This document shows positions 32,916 to 41,786 of a stretch of 64,000 nucleotides of DNA, in pieces (positions within the stretch are counted from its first letter, which is position 1; each line of letters opens with the position of its first letter). The DNA is taken from positions 1,674,001 through 1,738,000 of the forward strand of contig CP119753.1 of assembly GCA_029319145.1 (NCBI GenBank). The letters are read 5' to 3'. Origin of the DNA: Microbacter sp. GSS18. Its GTDB lineage: Bacteria > Actinomycetota > Actinomycetes > Actinomycetales > Microbacteriaceae. The notes beneath the pieces are model-generated. The model made no database searches. It had not been told where the DNA came from and saw only the letters and a program-made list of their open reading frames with translations. A program made the translations under genes and the position numbers.

Positions 32916-35900
32916 TTACAGTCCGAGGCTGGGCCCCGAGGATGTGGTGTGCGGCTGGACTGTGGCGGTCTGTCGGGCTCGGGTTTCGGCGAGGTGCTGT
33001 GCCGGGCTGAGGTTTCGGCGTAGGGCGTGCTCGAGGTGTGCGGCGTTCATGCGTGAGGTTGCGTCGTCGAGCACGGTGAGCAGGTCTTCATGAGCGTCGC
33101 GTTGGTCGGCCAGTCGGGCGGACAGCGTGCGCGCGCGGGGGTCTGGTTCGACCGTGTCCGGGGTTGCGTGGGAGCGTGCGTTCCCTGACGAGGCGGTTGC
33201 GTTCATGGCGTGGAGCAGTCGCTGGGCGTTGTCGATCCAGTCGGCGGATCGGTGGACGGCGGCGCGCGCGTCGGCGGCGGCGGCTTCGGTGGTCGCGATG
33301 AGACGGTGGATGTTCTCGATGTGGCCGTAGGGGCGTCGTGCGCGATCGTTCCAGGTGGGTGCGGTGTCGGGGGTGCGGGCGGCGCGGTTCAGTTCGGTGC
33401 GGGCTGCGCGGATGGAGTCGTCGATGCTGACTTCTGGTGTGCCGCGCATCATGCTGTCGGCGAGTGCGTCGCGAGCGGCAGCCGGAGTACGGGCGATGGT
33501 GATGGCTTCGTTGCGTTCCCGGCCTCGAGTCATTCCGACGTAGAGGCCAGCTGCGTCGACGCCGGGGCCGACGACGGACACGTCGGTGGTTTCGCCTTGG
33601 ATGCCGTGGACGGTGGAGGCGTAGGCGAGGTGGATGTGCTCGGTTGCGTAGTCGCGGGTGACGGTGCGGGTGTCGGCGGGGTCGGTGGGGCTTGCGAGTT
33701 CGAGGGTGTCGGGTGTGATGTGCCGGATGGTCCAGACGGCGCGGTTCTCGACGGCTGCGTGGGTGTCGTTGCGGCGGGTTTGGACGGTGTCGCCTTCGAG
33801 GAGTCGCTGTTCGCCCTGGCCGACGGCGATGCGGCGTTGGTGGAGGTCGCCGCCCTCGAGGCGTCGTTGCTGGATGGCTTCGTTGATCGCGTCGGCTTCG
33901 TCGTTCGTGCCGGTGACGAGGGCGACCCTTCTGTGGCCGGTGGCTTCGCGGAAGTAGGCGTCGACCATCGCTTGCCGTGCGGCGCCGGCGTCGGGGACGT
34001 GGCGGACGAGGCCGCGGCCCTGCAGTTCGGCGGCGACAGCCAGGGCGGTGTCGCGGGTGTTGGGGTCGCGCAGCTGCAGGGTGAGTGCGGCGTAGTCGGG
34101 GTCGCGGAAGCGGTGCACGTTGGTGAGTTCGACGACGGCGGTGGCGCGGCGGGTGAGGGCGGTCATGGCGCCTGAGTGGCCGACGGGCATGGCTTGGAGG
34201 TGGTCGCCGACCATCGCGATCCCCGCGCCGGTGTCGGCGCAGACGAGGGTGAGGGCGTGGGCGGTGTGCAGGTCGACCATGCCGGCTTCGTCGACGACGA
34301 CCCGGTCCCCCGGTTGCAGCGGGAAGCGTCTGGGCCCGTCGTAGATGTGACCGGTGGTGGGGTCGATGGTTCCGGGGCTCAGGCGGGTCCAGGTGGGTGC
34401 GTCGGCGTCGTCGTGGCCCCACCGCCAGCCGTGGTCGGCGAGGAGGGCGTGCAGGCTGGACGTGGTCGCGCCGATCTCGCGGGCGGCGACGGTCGCCGCT
34501 TTCCGGGTCGGGGCGACGACGACCATGCGGCGGCCCTGCCGTGCCAGCAGGACGCGGGTGATGCGGAGCATGGTGGTCTTGCCGGCACCGGCGGGCCCGG
34601 TGACCGATACGAGCCGGTCCGTGCCGGCGATCGCGGCGGCGGCGTCGCGCTGTCCAGGATCCGGTGCCGCGTCGGCGGGGAGCACCTGCTGGGCGGCGTG
34701 GTCGACGGTGTCGGGGTCGACGGTGGCACCGGGAGTGGTGAGGGCGTCGAGTCTGGCAGCGAGGTCGACCTTGAGCGCTGCGGTCGCGGCAGCCATGAAC
34801 GCCTTCACGTGCCCTGGCCGGTCGGGCTCGTCGCCGAGGAGGTCGACGGTGTCGGTGGCGGCGCGGGCGGTGATGTCGTCGATCAGCTCTTGGAGGACCT
34901 GCCGGGGTGCGACGACACCGGAGGCGGCGACCGCCCGGGTCGCGCCGGCGCGGATGTCGAACATGCTGAAACGGGCCCCGGTGGAGGTCGCCCGCTGGTC
35001 GGCGTCGACGATCGCCCGTGCGGCGAGCAGGTCCCGATCGACCGCCCCCACCGGCACGGGTGCCATTGCGGTGGGCGGGCGGGTCGCGACGATGGCCGGG
35101 TCGATGTCTGTCAGTTCGTCTCGGATCAGGGTCTCCCAGGCGGTCTCGTCGAGCGCGTCGGGCTTGTCGGGTCGGGCTTTCGCCCAGGCGAGCCGGTCGA
35201 CTTGCTTTAGCACGTCCGGGCCGGCGGTCTGGCCCGGGTGGCCTGTGTGCCAGTCGGCGAGCAGGAGCGCCCGGTTCGCTTCGATCTGGGTGGACCGGCG
35301 CGACAGCGGCCGGACGGCGTGCGCGAGTTCGGTGATCTCGCCGTCGGCGTCGAGGGTGTAGCCGTGGCGGGCGAGGGCGGTGATCCATTCGGGGTCGGTG
35401 CGGGCGGCGAGTTCGCCTTCGGCGTTGATGAGGGTGTGGAGCTTCATCGCGACCCGGGTGTCCACGTTGGACCACCTGCCGTCTTCGCCCTGGACCTTCA
35501 CGCTCAGCCACAGGTGCCGGTGGATGTGCGGGTCCAGTGCCCGCGACCGGCGGTGCCGGAGCTCGACGACCTCGATGCGGTGGAGGGGTTCGCGCAGGCG
35601 TCCGCCGGCGCCGCGGCGCGCGTTGAGCTCGGCCTGCCAGGTGCGGATGATCCGGTCCCGCAACCGGTCCTGCAGGGCCTCGAACTCGGCCGCGAGCTCG
35701 GGGTTGAGGAGCGCGGCGATGCTGTACGACTTGGGCGCGTTGATCGTGCCGTCCAGGATCAGGTCCGCATCAGCGGACAGAAGCTCGCGCCCGCGCCGCT
35801 CGTCCGTCGCCGGGTCACGCCCGTCCACCCACACCCGCAACTGGTCGGCGTCCAGGCGATCGACCGCGACCTCCCCCGCAGCGACAGTGAACCTCGCGAC

Positions 35901-36068
35901 CCCGGCCTCGTCGACCTGGCTGTACCCGGCGAGGGTCTCAACCCCGGTCGTGGCGCTGGAGCGCAGGTGGGAGTCGCACGAGCCCTGGAACGCGTAGGCC
36001 ATCGCCTGCCGAACCCCCTGGGACTCGACCCCTCGCTTCCACCGCTGCAGACCCCCGCGCACACCCAC
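32916..36068 (-). CDS. MobF-type conjugative relaxase/helicase, TraA/TrwC-like (1050 aa)
   Basis: The relaxase domain occupies about residues 90-260, with NAPKSYSIAALLNPE and the metal-binding histidines in DPHIHRHLWLSV. A RecD-like helicase follows: Walker A GPAGAGKTTML, Walker B VVVDEAGMVD, later motifs LTNVHRF and ASTVHGIQGETTDV. The tail is helical. Such proteins nick oriT and unwind DNA during conjugation. Start GTG 36068. The N-terminal tyrosine region is shorter and less typical than in TrwC. No coupling protein or type IV secretion genes are visible, so the element may only be mobilisable. Confidence 0.88.
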   Translation of the reverse strand: MGVRGGLQRWKRGVESQGVRQAMAYAFQGSCDSHLRSSATTGVETLAGYSQVDEAGVARFTVAAGEVAVDRLDADQLRVWVDGRDPATDERRGRELLSADADLILDGTINAPKSYSIAALLNPELAAEFEALQDRLRDRIIRTWQAELNARRGAGGRLREPLHRIEVVELRHRRSRALDPHIHRHLWLSVKVQGEDGRWSNVDTRVAMKLHTLINAEGELAARTDPEWITALARHGYTLDADGEITELAHAVRPLSRRSTQIEANRALLLADWHTGHPGQTAGPDVLKQVDRLAWAKARPDKPDALDETAWETLIRDELTDIDPAIVATRPPTAMAPVPVGAVDRDLLAARAIVDADQRATSTGARFSMFDIRAGATRAVAASGVVAPRQVLQELIDDITARAATDTVDLLGDEPDRPGHVKAFMAAATAALKVDLAARLDALTTPGATVDPDTVDHAAQQVLPADAAPDPGQRDAAAAIAGTDRLVSVTGPAGAGKTTMLRITRVLLARQGRRMVVVAPTRKAATVAAREIGATTSSLHALLADHGWRWGHDDADAPTWTRLSPGTIDPTTGHIYDGPRRFPLQPGDRVVVDEAGMVDLHTAHALTLVCADTGAGIAMVGDHLQAMPVGHSGAMTALTRRATAVVELTNVHRFRDPDYAALTLQLRDPNTRDTALAVAAELQGRGLVRHVPDAGAARQAMVDAYFREATGHRRVALVTGTNDEADAINEAIQQRRLEGGDLHQRRIAVGQGEQRLLEGDTVQTRRNDTHAAVENRAVWTIRHITPDTLELASPTDPADTRTVTRDYATEHIHLAYASTVHGIQGETTDVSVVGPGVDAAGLYVGMTRGRERNEAITIARTPAAARDALADSMMRGTPEVSIDDSIRAARTELNRAARTPDTAPTWNDRARRPYGHIENIHRLIATTEAAAADARAAVHRSADWIDNAQRLLHAMNATASSGNARSHATPDTVEPDPRARTLSARLADQRDAHEDLLTVLDDATSRMNAAHLEHALRRNLSPAQHLAETRARQTATVQPHTTSSGPSLGL

Positions 36069-36343
36069 ACACTACCCTTGTTTTGCTTAACCCGCGTGGT
36101 GATTCACAGAAAGTGCCTGCGTGCATTCCGGTCTTTCCTTCTCCGGGAGGTGTTCGATGATCACTGGGTGGTCGCCGGGGCTCGGGATGTCGTCTGGGCG
36201 AGGTGTGTGGCGCTGTGCCGGTAGGCCGTGGATTGCGTGGTTCATGCTGCTGGCGCGAGTATCCGTCTGTTCCACCGGGTGGGAGCGTGACCCATAACGG
36301 TGGTGAGACCCTTTTCGGTATGCTGTGACGCGACGGGGGTGGA

Positions 36344-37588
36344 ATGAGCGTTTCTGGCTCTGCGTGGCGTCTGGGGGATGCCGGCGCGGACACCGCGATG
36401 CGGGAGGCGGCAGCCGCAGAGTTGGCACGCCTGATCGAACGCGCCCGCGAGAACGACGCCGACCTCGCTACGGCGACCGCCGACGTGGCGTCGGCGTATC
36501 GCGATCTGGTGGCGGTGGATGGGTTCGATCGTCGTGAGGTCGAGGCCGCCGCGCGAGCCTTTGCCGGCCCGCCGGTGGCGGACGCGGTTGCGGGTGCGGG
36601 TGGTGTGCTCGACGAGGCTGCGGTGCGCGCGGTGCTCGAGACCCAGGTGCTTCCCGTGGTGTTCCCGCCGGGAGCCGCCGAGGAGCATCCCACGCTGGTG
36701 GTGGTCGCCGGTCAGCCGGGGGCAGGGCAGGCGCGGGCGATCGGCCGGGTCGCCTCGGAGTACGAGGGCGGGATGGCGGTGGTGCGGGCGGGTGACCTGC
36801 GCGCGTTCTACCCTCCCGCGGCAGACCCTCGCCGGTATGACGGGGCGCGTGAGGAGGCGGTCTCGACGGCATCCGCCGCGTGGTTGCAGGGCTGCCTGGG
36901 CCATGCGCGGGCGGAGCGCCGGTCGATGCTGCTGGAGGGGTCGTTCCCGAACCCGGGCACGGTTCTTGCGGTGGCGGACCGGTTCGCGAAGGAGGGGTTC
37001 CGCACCCGTCTGGTGCTGGTGGGTGCGCGGCGGGCGGAGAGCCTGCTGACCCTCACCTCGGGGTACCTGCGGAACGTGCGCGAGGGTGTGCCTGCGACGC
37101 CGGTGGACCGTGGGGCGCATGAGCGGGCGTGGGAGGCGACGCTCGCTCTCGCGGGTGACGCGGAGACCTCGACCGGGGTGGGGCGGGTGAGCGTGCTGGA
37201 CCGGTCCGGCGTGGTGGTGTTCGACGGTGAGGGAGACCGGCTCGGGGCGCGGGCGGGGTTGGTGGCGGCGGAGCAGCGACCGTTGACGGTGCTGCAGTCG
37301 GCGGCGTGGCTGGGGGAACTGCGCCGGGTGACCGAGTTCGCGCGCGGGCTGCGGAATCCGCCCCGCGAGGTGATGGAGTCTCTGCTCGAGCTGCACCAGG
37401 CGGCGATCCGGGAGATCGTTCCGGAACTGCCGCTCCCCCGCGACTCCGACGTCGCCACAGTGCAGCTCGGCCGTCACGCGGAGCAGGTCGTCGGGCTGCG
37501 GCGGCTGCTGGCACCGCGCGAGGCCGTGGACCGTGCCGCGCCGGTGGTGGCGGTCGCCGGTCCTGAGCGTGGAGGCGTGTCGCGGTGA
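36344..37588 (+). CDS. Zeta-toxin-like kinase with degenerate P-loop (414 aa)
   Basis: The zeta/PezT architecture is recognisable: VVVAGQPGAGQA (P-loop), AGDLRAFYPP where zeta proteins have the substrate Asp/His-Pro motif, EGSFPNPGTVLAVADRF and VNVR-like arginine segment LRNVREG. The usual P-loop lysine and Ser/Thr (GAGKS) are replaced by Gln-Ala, so phosphotransfer should be lost or altered. A helical N-terminal extension of about 110 residues precedes the domain. Start ATG 36344 with GGGGGTGG upstream. The next gene overlaps by GTGA. No epsilon antitoxin gene seen. Confidence 0.75.
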   Translation: MSVSGSAWRLGDAGADTAMREAAAAELARLIERARENDADLATATADVASAYRDLVAVDGFDRREVEAAARAFAGPPVADAVAGAGGVLDEAAVRAVLETQVLPVVFPPGAAEEHPTLVVVAGQPGAGQARAIGRVASEYEGGMAVVRAGDLRAFYPPAADPRRYDGAREEAVSTASAAWLQGCLGHARAERRSMLLEGSFPNPGTVLAVADRFAKEGFRTRLVLVGARRAESLLTLTSGYLRNVREGVPATPVDRGAHERAWEATLALAGDAETSTGVGRVSVLDRSGVVVFDGEGDRLGARAGLVAAEQRPLTVLQSAAWLGELRRVTEFARGLRNPPREVMESLLELHQAAIREIVPELPLPRDSDVATVQLGRHAEQVVGLRRLLAPREAVDRAAPVVAVAGPERGGVSR

Positions 37589-38148
37589 CCCGCATCGTCG
37601 GGTACACCCGCACGTTGGTCACCGACACCGATCCCGCCGGGGACAGTGACGCGCTGCGCAGTGCGGGTGCCGAGGTGATCTTCGCCGATGCCGGCACCGG
37701 GGATCCGCGGCGTCGTCCGGAGCTGGTGCGGTGTCTGGCGTCGCTGTCGGCGGGTGACGTGCTGGTGGTGACCAGCGCACCGCGGCTGTCGCACGCGATC
37801 GGGCACTTCCTGTCCACGTGCGCGGGCCTGACCGCCCGTGGCGTCGCGGTGCAGTGCGTAGCGCAGCCGGCGCTGTCGACGGGCGTGAAGGTGCCGGCAG
37901 GCGACGTGTTGGCCGCGTTGGACGGGTTGCGGCGTGAGCTGGTGGGGTTGCGGACCCGCGCCGGGATGACGGTCGCCGCGTCGGCGGGCAGGCGTGCGGG
38001 ACGCCCGCTGGTGATGACGGCCGACCGGGTCTCGGTCGCCCGTGAGCTGCGGGATCAGGATCTGTCGCTGGCGCAGATCGCCCGGGTGCTCGGGGTCAGT
38101 ACGAGCACCGTGCAGCGCGCGCTCACCCGCCCCGCGACGTCACGCTAG
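37585..38148 (+). CDS. Serine-recombinase-like protein without the catalytic serine (187 aa)
   Basis: The N-terminus VGYTRTLVTDTD aligns with GYARVSTxDQ of resolvases but has Leu where the nucleophile serine should be. RLSHAI replaces the active RLARS motif. The dimer-helix region LRRELVGLRTRAGM and a good C-terminal helix-turn-helix (SLAQIARVLGVSTSTVQRAL) remain. This points to a DNA-binding protein that no longer recombines, perhaps a regulator for the zeta-like gene with which it overlaps by four bases. Confidence 0.75.
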   Translation: MTRIVGYTRTLVTDTDPAGDSDALRSAGAEVIFADAGTGDPRRRPELVRCLASLSAGDVLVVTSAPRLSHAIGHFLSTCAGLTARGVAVQCVAQPALSTGVKVPAGDVLAALDGLRRELVGLRTRAGMTVAASAGRRAGRPLVMTADRVSVARELRDQDLSLAQIARVLGVSTSTVQRALTRPATSR

Positions 38149-38370
38149 CTAGGCTCCCAGGACCCCGCCCAGATCCCCCGGGATGCGGCCGGCGAGCATG
38201 CTCGCGGTCACGATCAGAGCCGCCACGAGCATGGTGACGGTGACGGCTGCGCGGACCACGCCGGCAAGGCCGCGGCGAAACAGCGTCAGGACGAGGAACG
38301 GCAGGAACACGACGAGCGCGACGCCGAGCGCCCCGGTGGCGATCATCGCGCCGGCGGCAACGCCATCCAT
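38149..38370 (-). CDS. Small two-helix membrane protein (73 aa)
   Basis: Two hydrophobic segments (about residues 8-30 and 42-60) joined by a basic FRRG loop. Start ATG 38370 with GGAAGGA upstream; it ends one base after the convergent recombinase-like gene. It may belong to the transfer or maintenance genes of the mobile block. No family recognised. Confidence 0.6.
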   Translation of the reverse strand: MDGVAAGAMIATGALGVALVVFLPFLVLTLFRRGLAGVVRAAVTVTMLVAALIVTASMLAGRIPGDLGGVLGA

Positions 38371-38634
38371 CGCCTTCCTCCTTCCGTGGTCCTGTCGGCT
38401 GATCTCAGTGTGCTCCGGGGTCCGGACATCCCACCCTGTGACTGGTCTGCGGGTGTTCCTGCTCTCAGCGGACCCTGCGACCGGAGGGGTGCGCAGTGCC
38501 GACGGGCGGGGTGTGCGCGGACGGAGCGGAGCGACGGAGCACATGCCCCGCCCGCCGGAACGGAGCAGCCCGCAGGGCGCTACACTCCCCCGCCAGGAAC
38601 CCGCTCCCGCGCTCCCATCCGCGAGTGCGCCCGA
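38371..38634. other. Short gap without a recognised gene
   Basis: About 260 bases between two minus-strand genes of the mobile block; no coding or structure recognised. Confidence 0.4.
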
Positions 38635-38892
38635 TCAGGGGGTGGTGATGAGTGCGGTGATGTCGCGGGTGAAGGCGTGGCGGTGGCCGGTGGGGTCGGT
38701 GATGACTTCGCGGATCCTCTGCCGCATGGACTGCCGGTAGGCGTCGGGCAGGCCGCGGAGGGGTTCGAGGACCCAGTCAATGTCTTCGTCGATGGTGTAG
38801 CCCGGCTGGTCGGCGGACTTGTCGGGGTGGTAGCCGAGCGCGGCGATCGCGGCACGGTTCAGGACGTTTTCGGCGGTGTTGCGGTCGAGCAT
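38635..38892 (-). CDS. Hypothetical mobile-block protein (85 aa)
   Basis: Acidic/helical protein with IAALGYHPDKSADQPGY and LPDAYRQSMRQRIREVI. Two starts compete: ATG 38892 has a clear GAAAGGA site, while ATG 38943 overlaps the stop of the upstream Arg-rich gene (ATGA) and would add 17 residues. I chose the one with the ribosome site. Family unknown. Confidence 0.6.
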   Translation of the reverse strand: MLDRNTAENVLNRAAIAALGYHPDKSADQPGYTIDEDIDWVLEPLRGLPDAYRQSMRQRIREVITDPTGHRHAFTRDITALITTP

Positions 38893-38939
38893 GGTGGTGT
38901 CCTTTCGGGACGAGTCTTCCCCACCCGGACGGCGGGTGG

Positions 38940-39974
38940 TCATCGGGACAGGCCTCCGGTGGAGAACCCGGCGCCGGCACCGGCGCCGGGCCCGTGAGGC
39001 GCGGCCGGATCCGGGCGCGGGCCGCGGCGAGGCTGGGTGCGCAGGCGCTGATTGATCTGTTTCGCGATCTGATCCATCCGCTCCTCTTCGGCTTCCCGGG
39101 CGGCAGCGCGCGCGGCCTCGCGGCGGCAGCGTTCTGCGACCGCCGGGTTGTCGGCGGCGAACGAGGCGTTGCGGATGCGTTCACTCTCCTCGCGGAACGC
39201 CTCCAGCAGGTGCGGCGGGGTGGCGTCCTCTGCCATCACCCGCGCGATCAGCTCGGGGGTGGCGGGGCGTGCGAAGAACGCGTCGGCGGCGGTCTGGTTC
39301 TCCCCCCTGGCCGCGGTCGTGGTGCGGCGGATCCGCCAGGGCGGGAGACCGGCCTTCTTGCGGGCGCGATCGCGGGCGCGCCATTCCCGGTTGTACGCGA
39401 GGCGCTTCTCCGGGTCCTGCCGGTACTGCTCGCGGCGTCGGGCGGTGATCTCGTCCTTGTGGCGGTCGTAGTAGCGGCGCGCCTTCGCCTTCCCCGCCGT
39501 CGGGTCGTCGCGGTACCGGTCGCGGGCCTTCTGCTGCAGCCTGTCGCGGTTGCGGGCGTAGTAGTCGCGCTGCAGCTGGTTGCGGTGCCGGCGGAACCCG
39601 GCGGGGTCTTCCCGGTACCGGCGCGCCAGCCATGCCCTCGACCGCTGGCGGTGCTCTTCGGCGTGTTCCCGCGCGTACCGGCGGTCGTACTCGCGGCGCT
39701 TCTGGAGGGCCGCGGCGTGCTTGCGGGCGCGGTCTTTCCGGCGGCGGGAGGCAGCGACCTCGCGGCGGTTGATCCGCTCCCGGTTCGCGGCGCGGTACTT
39801 CTCCTTCGACGCGGCCACCTTCTCCGGATTCGCCTCCCGCCACCGCCGCCCGTACTCGCGCCGCTTCTCGGCATTCGCGTCCCGCCACCGCGCGTTGGAG
39901 GCCCGCGGCGTCCCCCCGGTGTCGTTCCCTCCGACGGGCTGCGAGGCGCCGGCGAGGGTGGTGTCCTCGGTCAT
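38940..39974 (-). CDS. Arg-rich repetitive protein of the mobile block (344 aa)
   Basis: From about residue 30 to 210 the protein is a run of basic helical repeats of the form RWREANPEK, KYRAANRER, RYREDPAGF, RYRDDPTAG, QYRQDPEKR. Each has an aromatic/Arg pair, a turn (NP, DP or AN) and a basic helix. The C-terminal 100 residues are helical (ELIARVMAEDATPPHLLEAF). Extreme Arg content suggests nucleic-acid binding. Start ATG 39974 overlaps the glutaredoxin-like stop. No known family assigned. Confidence 0.65.
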   Translation of the reverse strand: MTEDTTLAGASQPVGGNDTGGTPRASNARWRDANAEKRREYGRRWREANPEKVAASKEKYRAANRERINRREVAASRRRKDRARKHAAALQKRREYDRRYAREHAEEHRQRSRAWLARRYREDPAGFRRHRNQLQRDYYARNRDRLQQKARDRYRDDPTAGKAKARRYYDRHKDEITARRREQYRQDPEKRLAYNREWRARDRARKKAGLPPWRIRRTTTAARGENQTAADAFFARPATPELIARVMAEDATPPHLLEAFREESERIRNASFAADNPAVAERCRREAARAAAREAEEERMDQIAKQINQRLRTQPRRGPRPDPAAPHGPGAGAGAGFSTGGLSR

Positions 39975-40243
39975 GGCCGGCTCTCCTCCTCGTGGAGGCG
40001 GCCGATCAGCTGCGTCAGCAGGTCGGGGCGGAAACCCGCCCACGGGGTGCTGTCGCCGGTGGGGACCACGACCGGCACCCGGGTGTAGCCGAGCACGTCG
40101 ACGACGACCACGCGCAGGGCCCGATTGTCGGGATCGCTCAGATCGACCTCGCGGTACGGGATGCCGAGCCCGTCCAGCAGCGCCCGCGTCGCCCGGCACC
40201 GATCACACACCGGACCCGTCGTGTACAGCGTCACCGGGATCAC
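39971..40243 (-). CDS. Glutaredoxin/NrdH-like redox protein (90 aa)
   Basis: VTLYTTGPVCDRCRATRALL carries a CxxC redox pair at the usual position, followed by LGIPYREVDLSD, YTRVPVVV (cis-proline) and a WAGFRPDLL helix, the NrdH/glutaredoxin fold. Encoded in a coupled run with partition-like genes, overlapping neighbours on both sides, so it belongs to the mobile block rather than to a ribonucleotide reductase operon. Confidence 0.82.
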   Translation of the reverse strand: MIPVTLYTTGPVCDRCRATRALLDGLGIPYREVDLSDPDNRALRVVVVDVLGYTRVPVVVPTGDSTPWAGFRPDLLTQLIGRLHEEESRP

Positions 40244-41112
40244 CGCCCCACCCCCGCCACGCGCTGCCGGGCGGGGGCCGCGGCGGACGACCCGGGAACC
40301 GGACTCCGGAACTGCGGCACTCCCACACTCCGCGACTCCGGAACACCCGTACTCCCGCCGTCGCGGAGATCCGTCCTGCCAGACCCCGCCACTCCCGCGA
40401 TGCCCGAGTCTGCGGGATCCGACCTCGGCGAGGTCGTGACGCCGGGCGTTCCGGAGTCCGTGGCATCCGAAGTCCGGGAGTCCGCGGCATCCGACCTCGG
40501 GGAGTTCGCGACACCCGGTGTTTCGGAGTCGGCAACATCCGAAGTCCGGGAGTCCGCGGCATCCGGCGTCCCGACGTCCGCGACTCCCGAAGTCCGCGAG
40601 TGCGGAAGTCCGGGACTCGCCGACTGCCGGGGTTCGGTGGTCGGCTGCTCCGCCACTGAGTGAGTTCCTGAGTCCGCGACTCCCGCACTGCGTGAGGTCG
40701 AGACTTCCGCAGGCCGGGACTCCGGGGGTCCAGGGCTGTGCGACTGCGAGCCTTCCGGTGTTCGGGAGTCAGGACGTCCGGGAGTGTCGGATGCGGTGAG
40801 TGCCGTGGTCACGGAGTCACGGAGTGCGGTCTCGGTGGACCCGGCCAGCAGGTGCTGGTTCGCGAGCAGCACGTCGATCGCGACGCGGATGAGGGTGTTC
40901 TCGGTGATCCGTTCCGTCTTCACGGTCCGGCGGCGCATCAGTGCTCGTGCGAGCGTGCCGAGGGCCGCGTACTGGTCCTCCCGCACGCGCGCGTCCTTGC
41001 GTGTCAGCCGCGCGAACATCGGCCCGGGCCCCGAGCCTGGCGCGGGCGTCGTCTCGGCGGCGACCCTGTTGCGGGCATCGCCGAGGCGGCCGGCGAGGTC
41101 GATCTTCGCCAT
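40240..41112 (-). CDS. Putative partition partner of ParA with a repetitive tail (290 aa)
   Basis: Starts at ATG 41112, two bases after the parA stop. Residues 1-100 form a conserved-looking domain (RVREDQYAALGTLARALMRR, then ITENTLIRVAIDVLLANQHL), similar in style to small centromere-binding or plasmid ParB-like proteins. The remaining 170 residues are low-complexity Ser/Asp/Pro/Thr repeats (SRTSDVADSETPGV type). Role in partition is inferred from position only. Confidence 0.6.
   Translation of the reverse strand: MAKIDLAGRLGDARNRVAAETTPAPGSGPGPMFARLTRKDARVREDQYAALGTLARALMRRRTVKTERITENTLIRVAIDVLLANQHLLAGSTETALRDSVTTALTASDTPGRPDSRTPEGSQSHSPGPPESRPAEVSTSRSAGVADSGTHSVAEQPTTEPRQSASPGLPHSRTSGVADVGTPDAADSRTSDVADSETPGVANSPRSDAADSRTSDATDSGTPGVTTSPRSDPADSGIAGVAGSGRTDLRDGGSTGVPESRSVGVPQFRSPVPGSSAAAPARQRVAGVGR
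40464..40565. repeat. Imperfect internal repeats in the partition-partner gene
   Basis: A 30-base stretch at 40464-40493 recurs identically at 40536-40565, 72 bases apart. Shorter related units with GAGTCCGCG or CATCCGA extend from about 40300 to 40760. They encode the low-complexity tail. Confidence 0.75.
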
Positions 41113-41114
41113 GC

Positions 41115-41786
41115 TCACCACCTCCCGGCGAGCACCGGCACCCCGGCCGTGCTCATCTCGAACCCGACCTGGGTGACGTCGAAGATCGACCCCGCGGTGC
41201 GGCGCGTGTCGCGCAGATCCGTCACGAGCTGCCCCGCGATCGGGGCATCCGCGTGAGCCTTGTACTGCCGCAGGTACGCGTCGAACCTCGGCACCCCCAG
41301 GGTGGTGTCCAGCAGATGACGCCACTGCGGCAGCTGCAACGGGATGCGCGCGTCGATCCGGTTCAATAGCACCCGGTACGACACATCCCTCGGATCGATC
41401 AGTCGCGTGATCGTCCGCATCGTCGGCTCCACCGCCAGCGGCTCCGGGACCAGCGGCACGATCACCTCACCGGCCGCATCCAGCACCGTCTCCAGCGTCC
41501 GCGTGTCCTCCAGCGACCCGGGAGTGTCGACGAGCACGAAGTCGTAGTCGCCGCCCAGATCACGCAGCCGCGACAGCACCTGCGGCTGCTGGTTGCCGGC
41601 GAAGTCGAACGGGAGGTTGCCGCCCGCATTGTCGGCCCACCACACCGTCGACTGCTGCGGATCCACATCCACCACCAGCACCCGGAACCGGCGCGACAAC
41701 GCCGCGGCCAGCTGCATCGTGACCGTGGTCTTCCCAACCCCGCCCTTCTGATTCGCGACCGCGACGATCCTCATCGCGCCGCTCAT
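41115..41786 (-). CDS. parA: ParA family partition ATPase (223 aa)
   Basis: VANQKGGVGKTTVTMQLAAA is the deviant Walker A of ParA/MinD ATPases. VVDVDPQQSTVWWA and FVLVDTPG give the A' and B motifs. The size is that of small plasmid ParA proteins without an N-terminal HTH. Its start overlaps the AlpA-like gene by four bases. It should segregate the element together with the next gene's product. Confidence 0.92.
   Translation of the reverse strand: MSGAMRIVAVANQKGGVGKTTVTMQLAAALSRRFRVLVVDVDPQQSTVWWADNAGGNLPFDFAGNQQPQVLSRLRDLGGDYDFVLVDTPGSLEDTRTLETVLDAAGEVIVPLVPEPLAVEPTMRTITRLIDPRDVSYRVLLNRIDARIPLQLPQWRHLLDTTLGVPRFDAYLRQYKAHADAPIAGQLVTDLRDTRRTAGSIFDVTQVGFEMSTAGVPVLAGRW

Noticed and set aside
33088-35511. 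807-codon open frame inside the relaxase gene
   Set aside because: A shadow frame: almost only Arg, Pro, His and Gly, with no motifs, fully overlapped by a relaxase with clear domains.
36157-36297. 46-codon frame with a GGGAGG site between the relaxase and zeta-like genes
   Set aside because: Composition is dominated by Trp, Gly, Arg and Cys and looks like random high-GC reading. The region more likely holds promoters or oriT, which I could not locate either.
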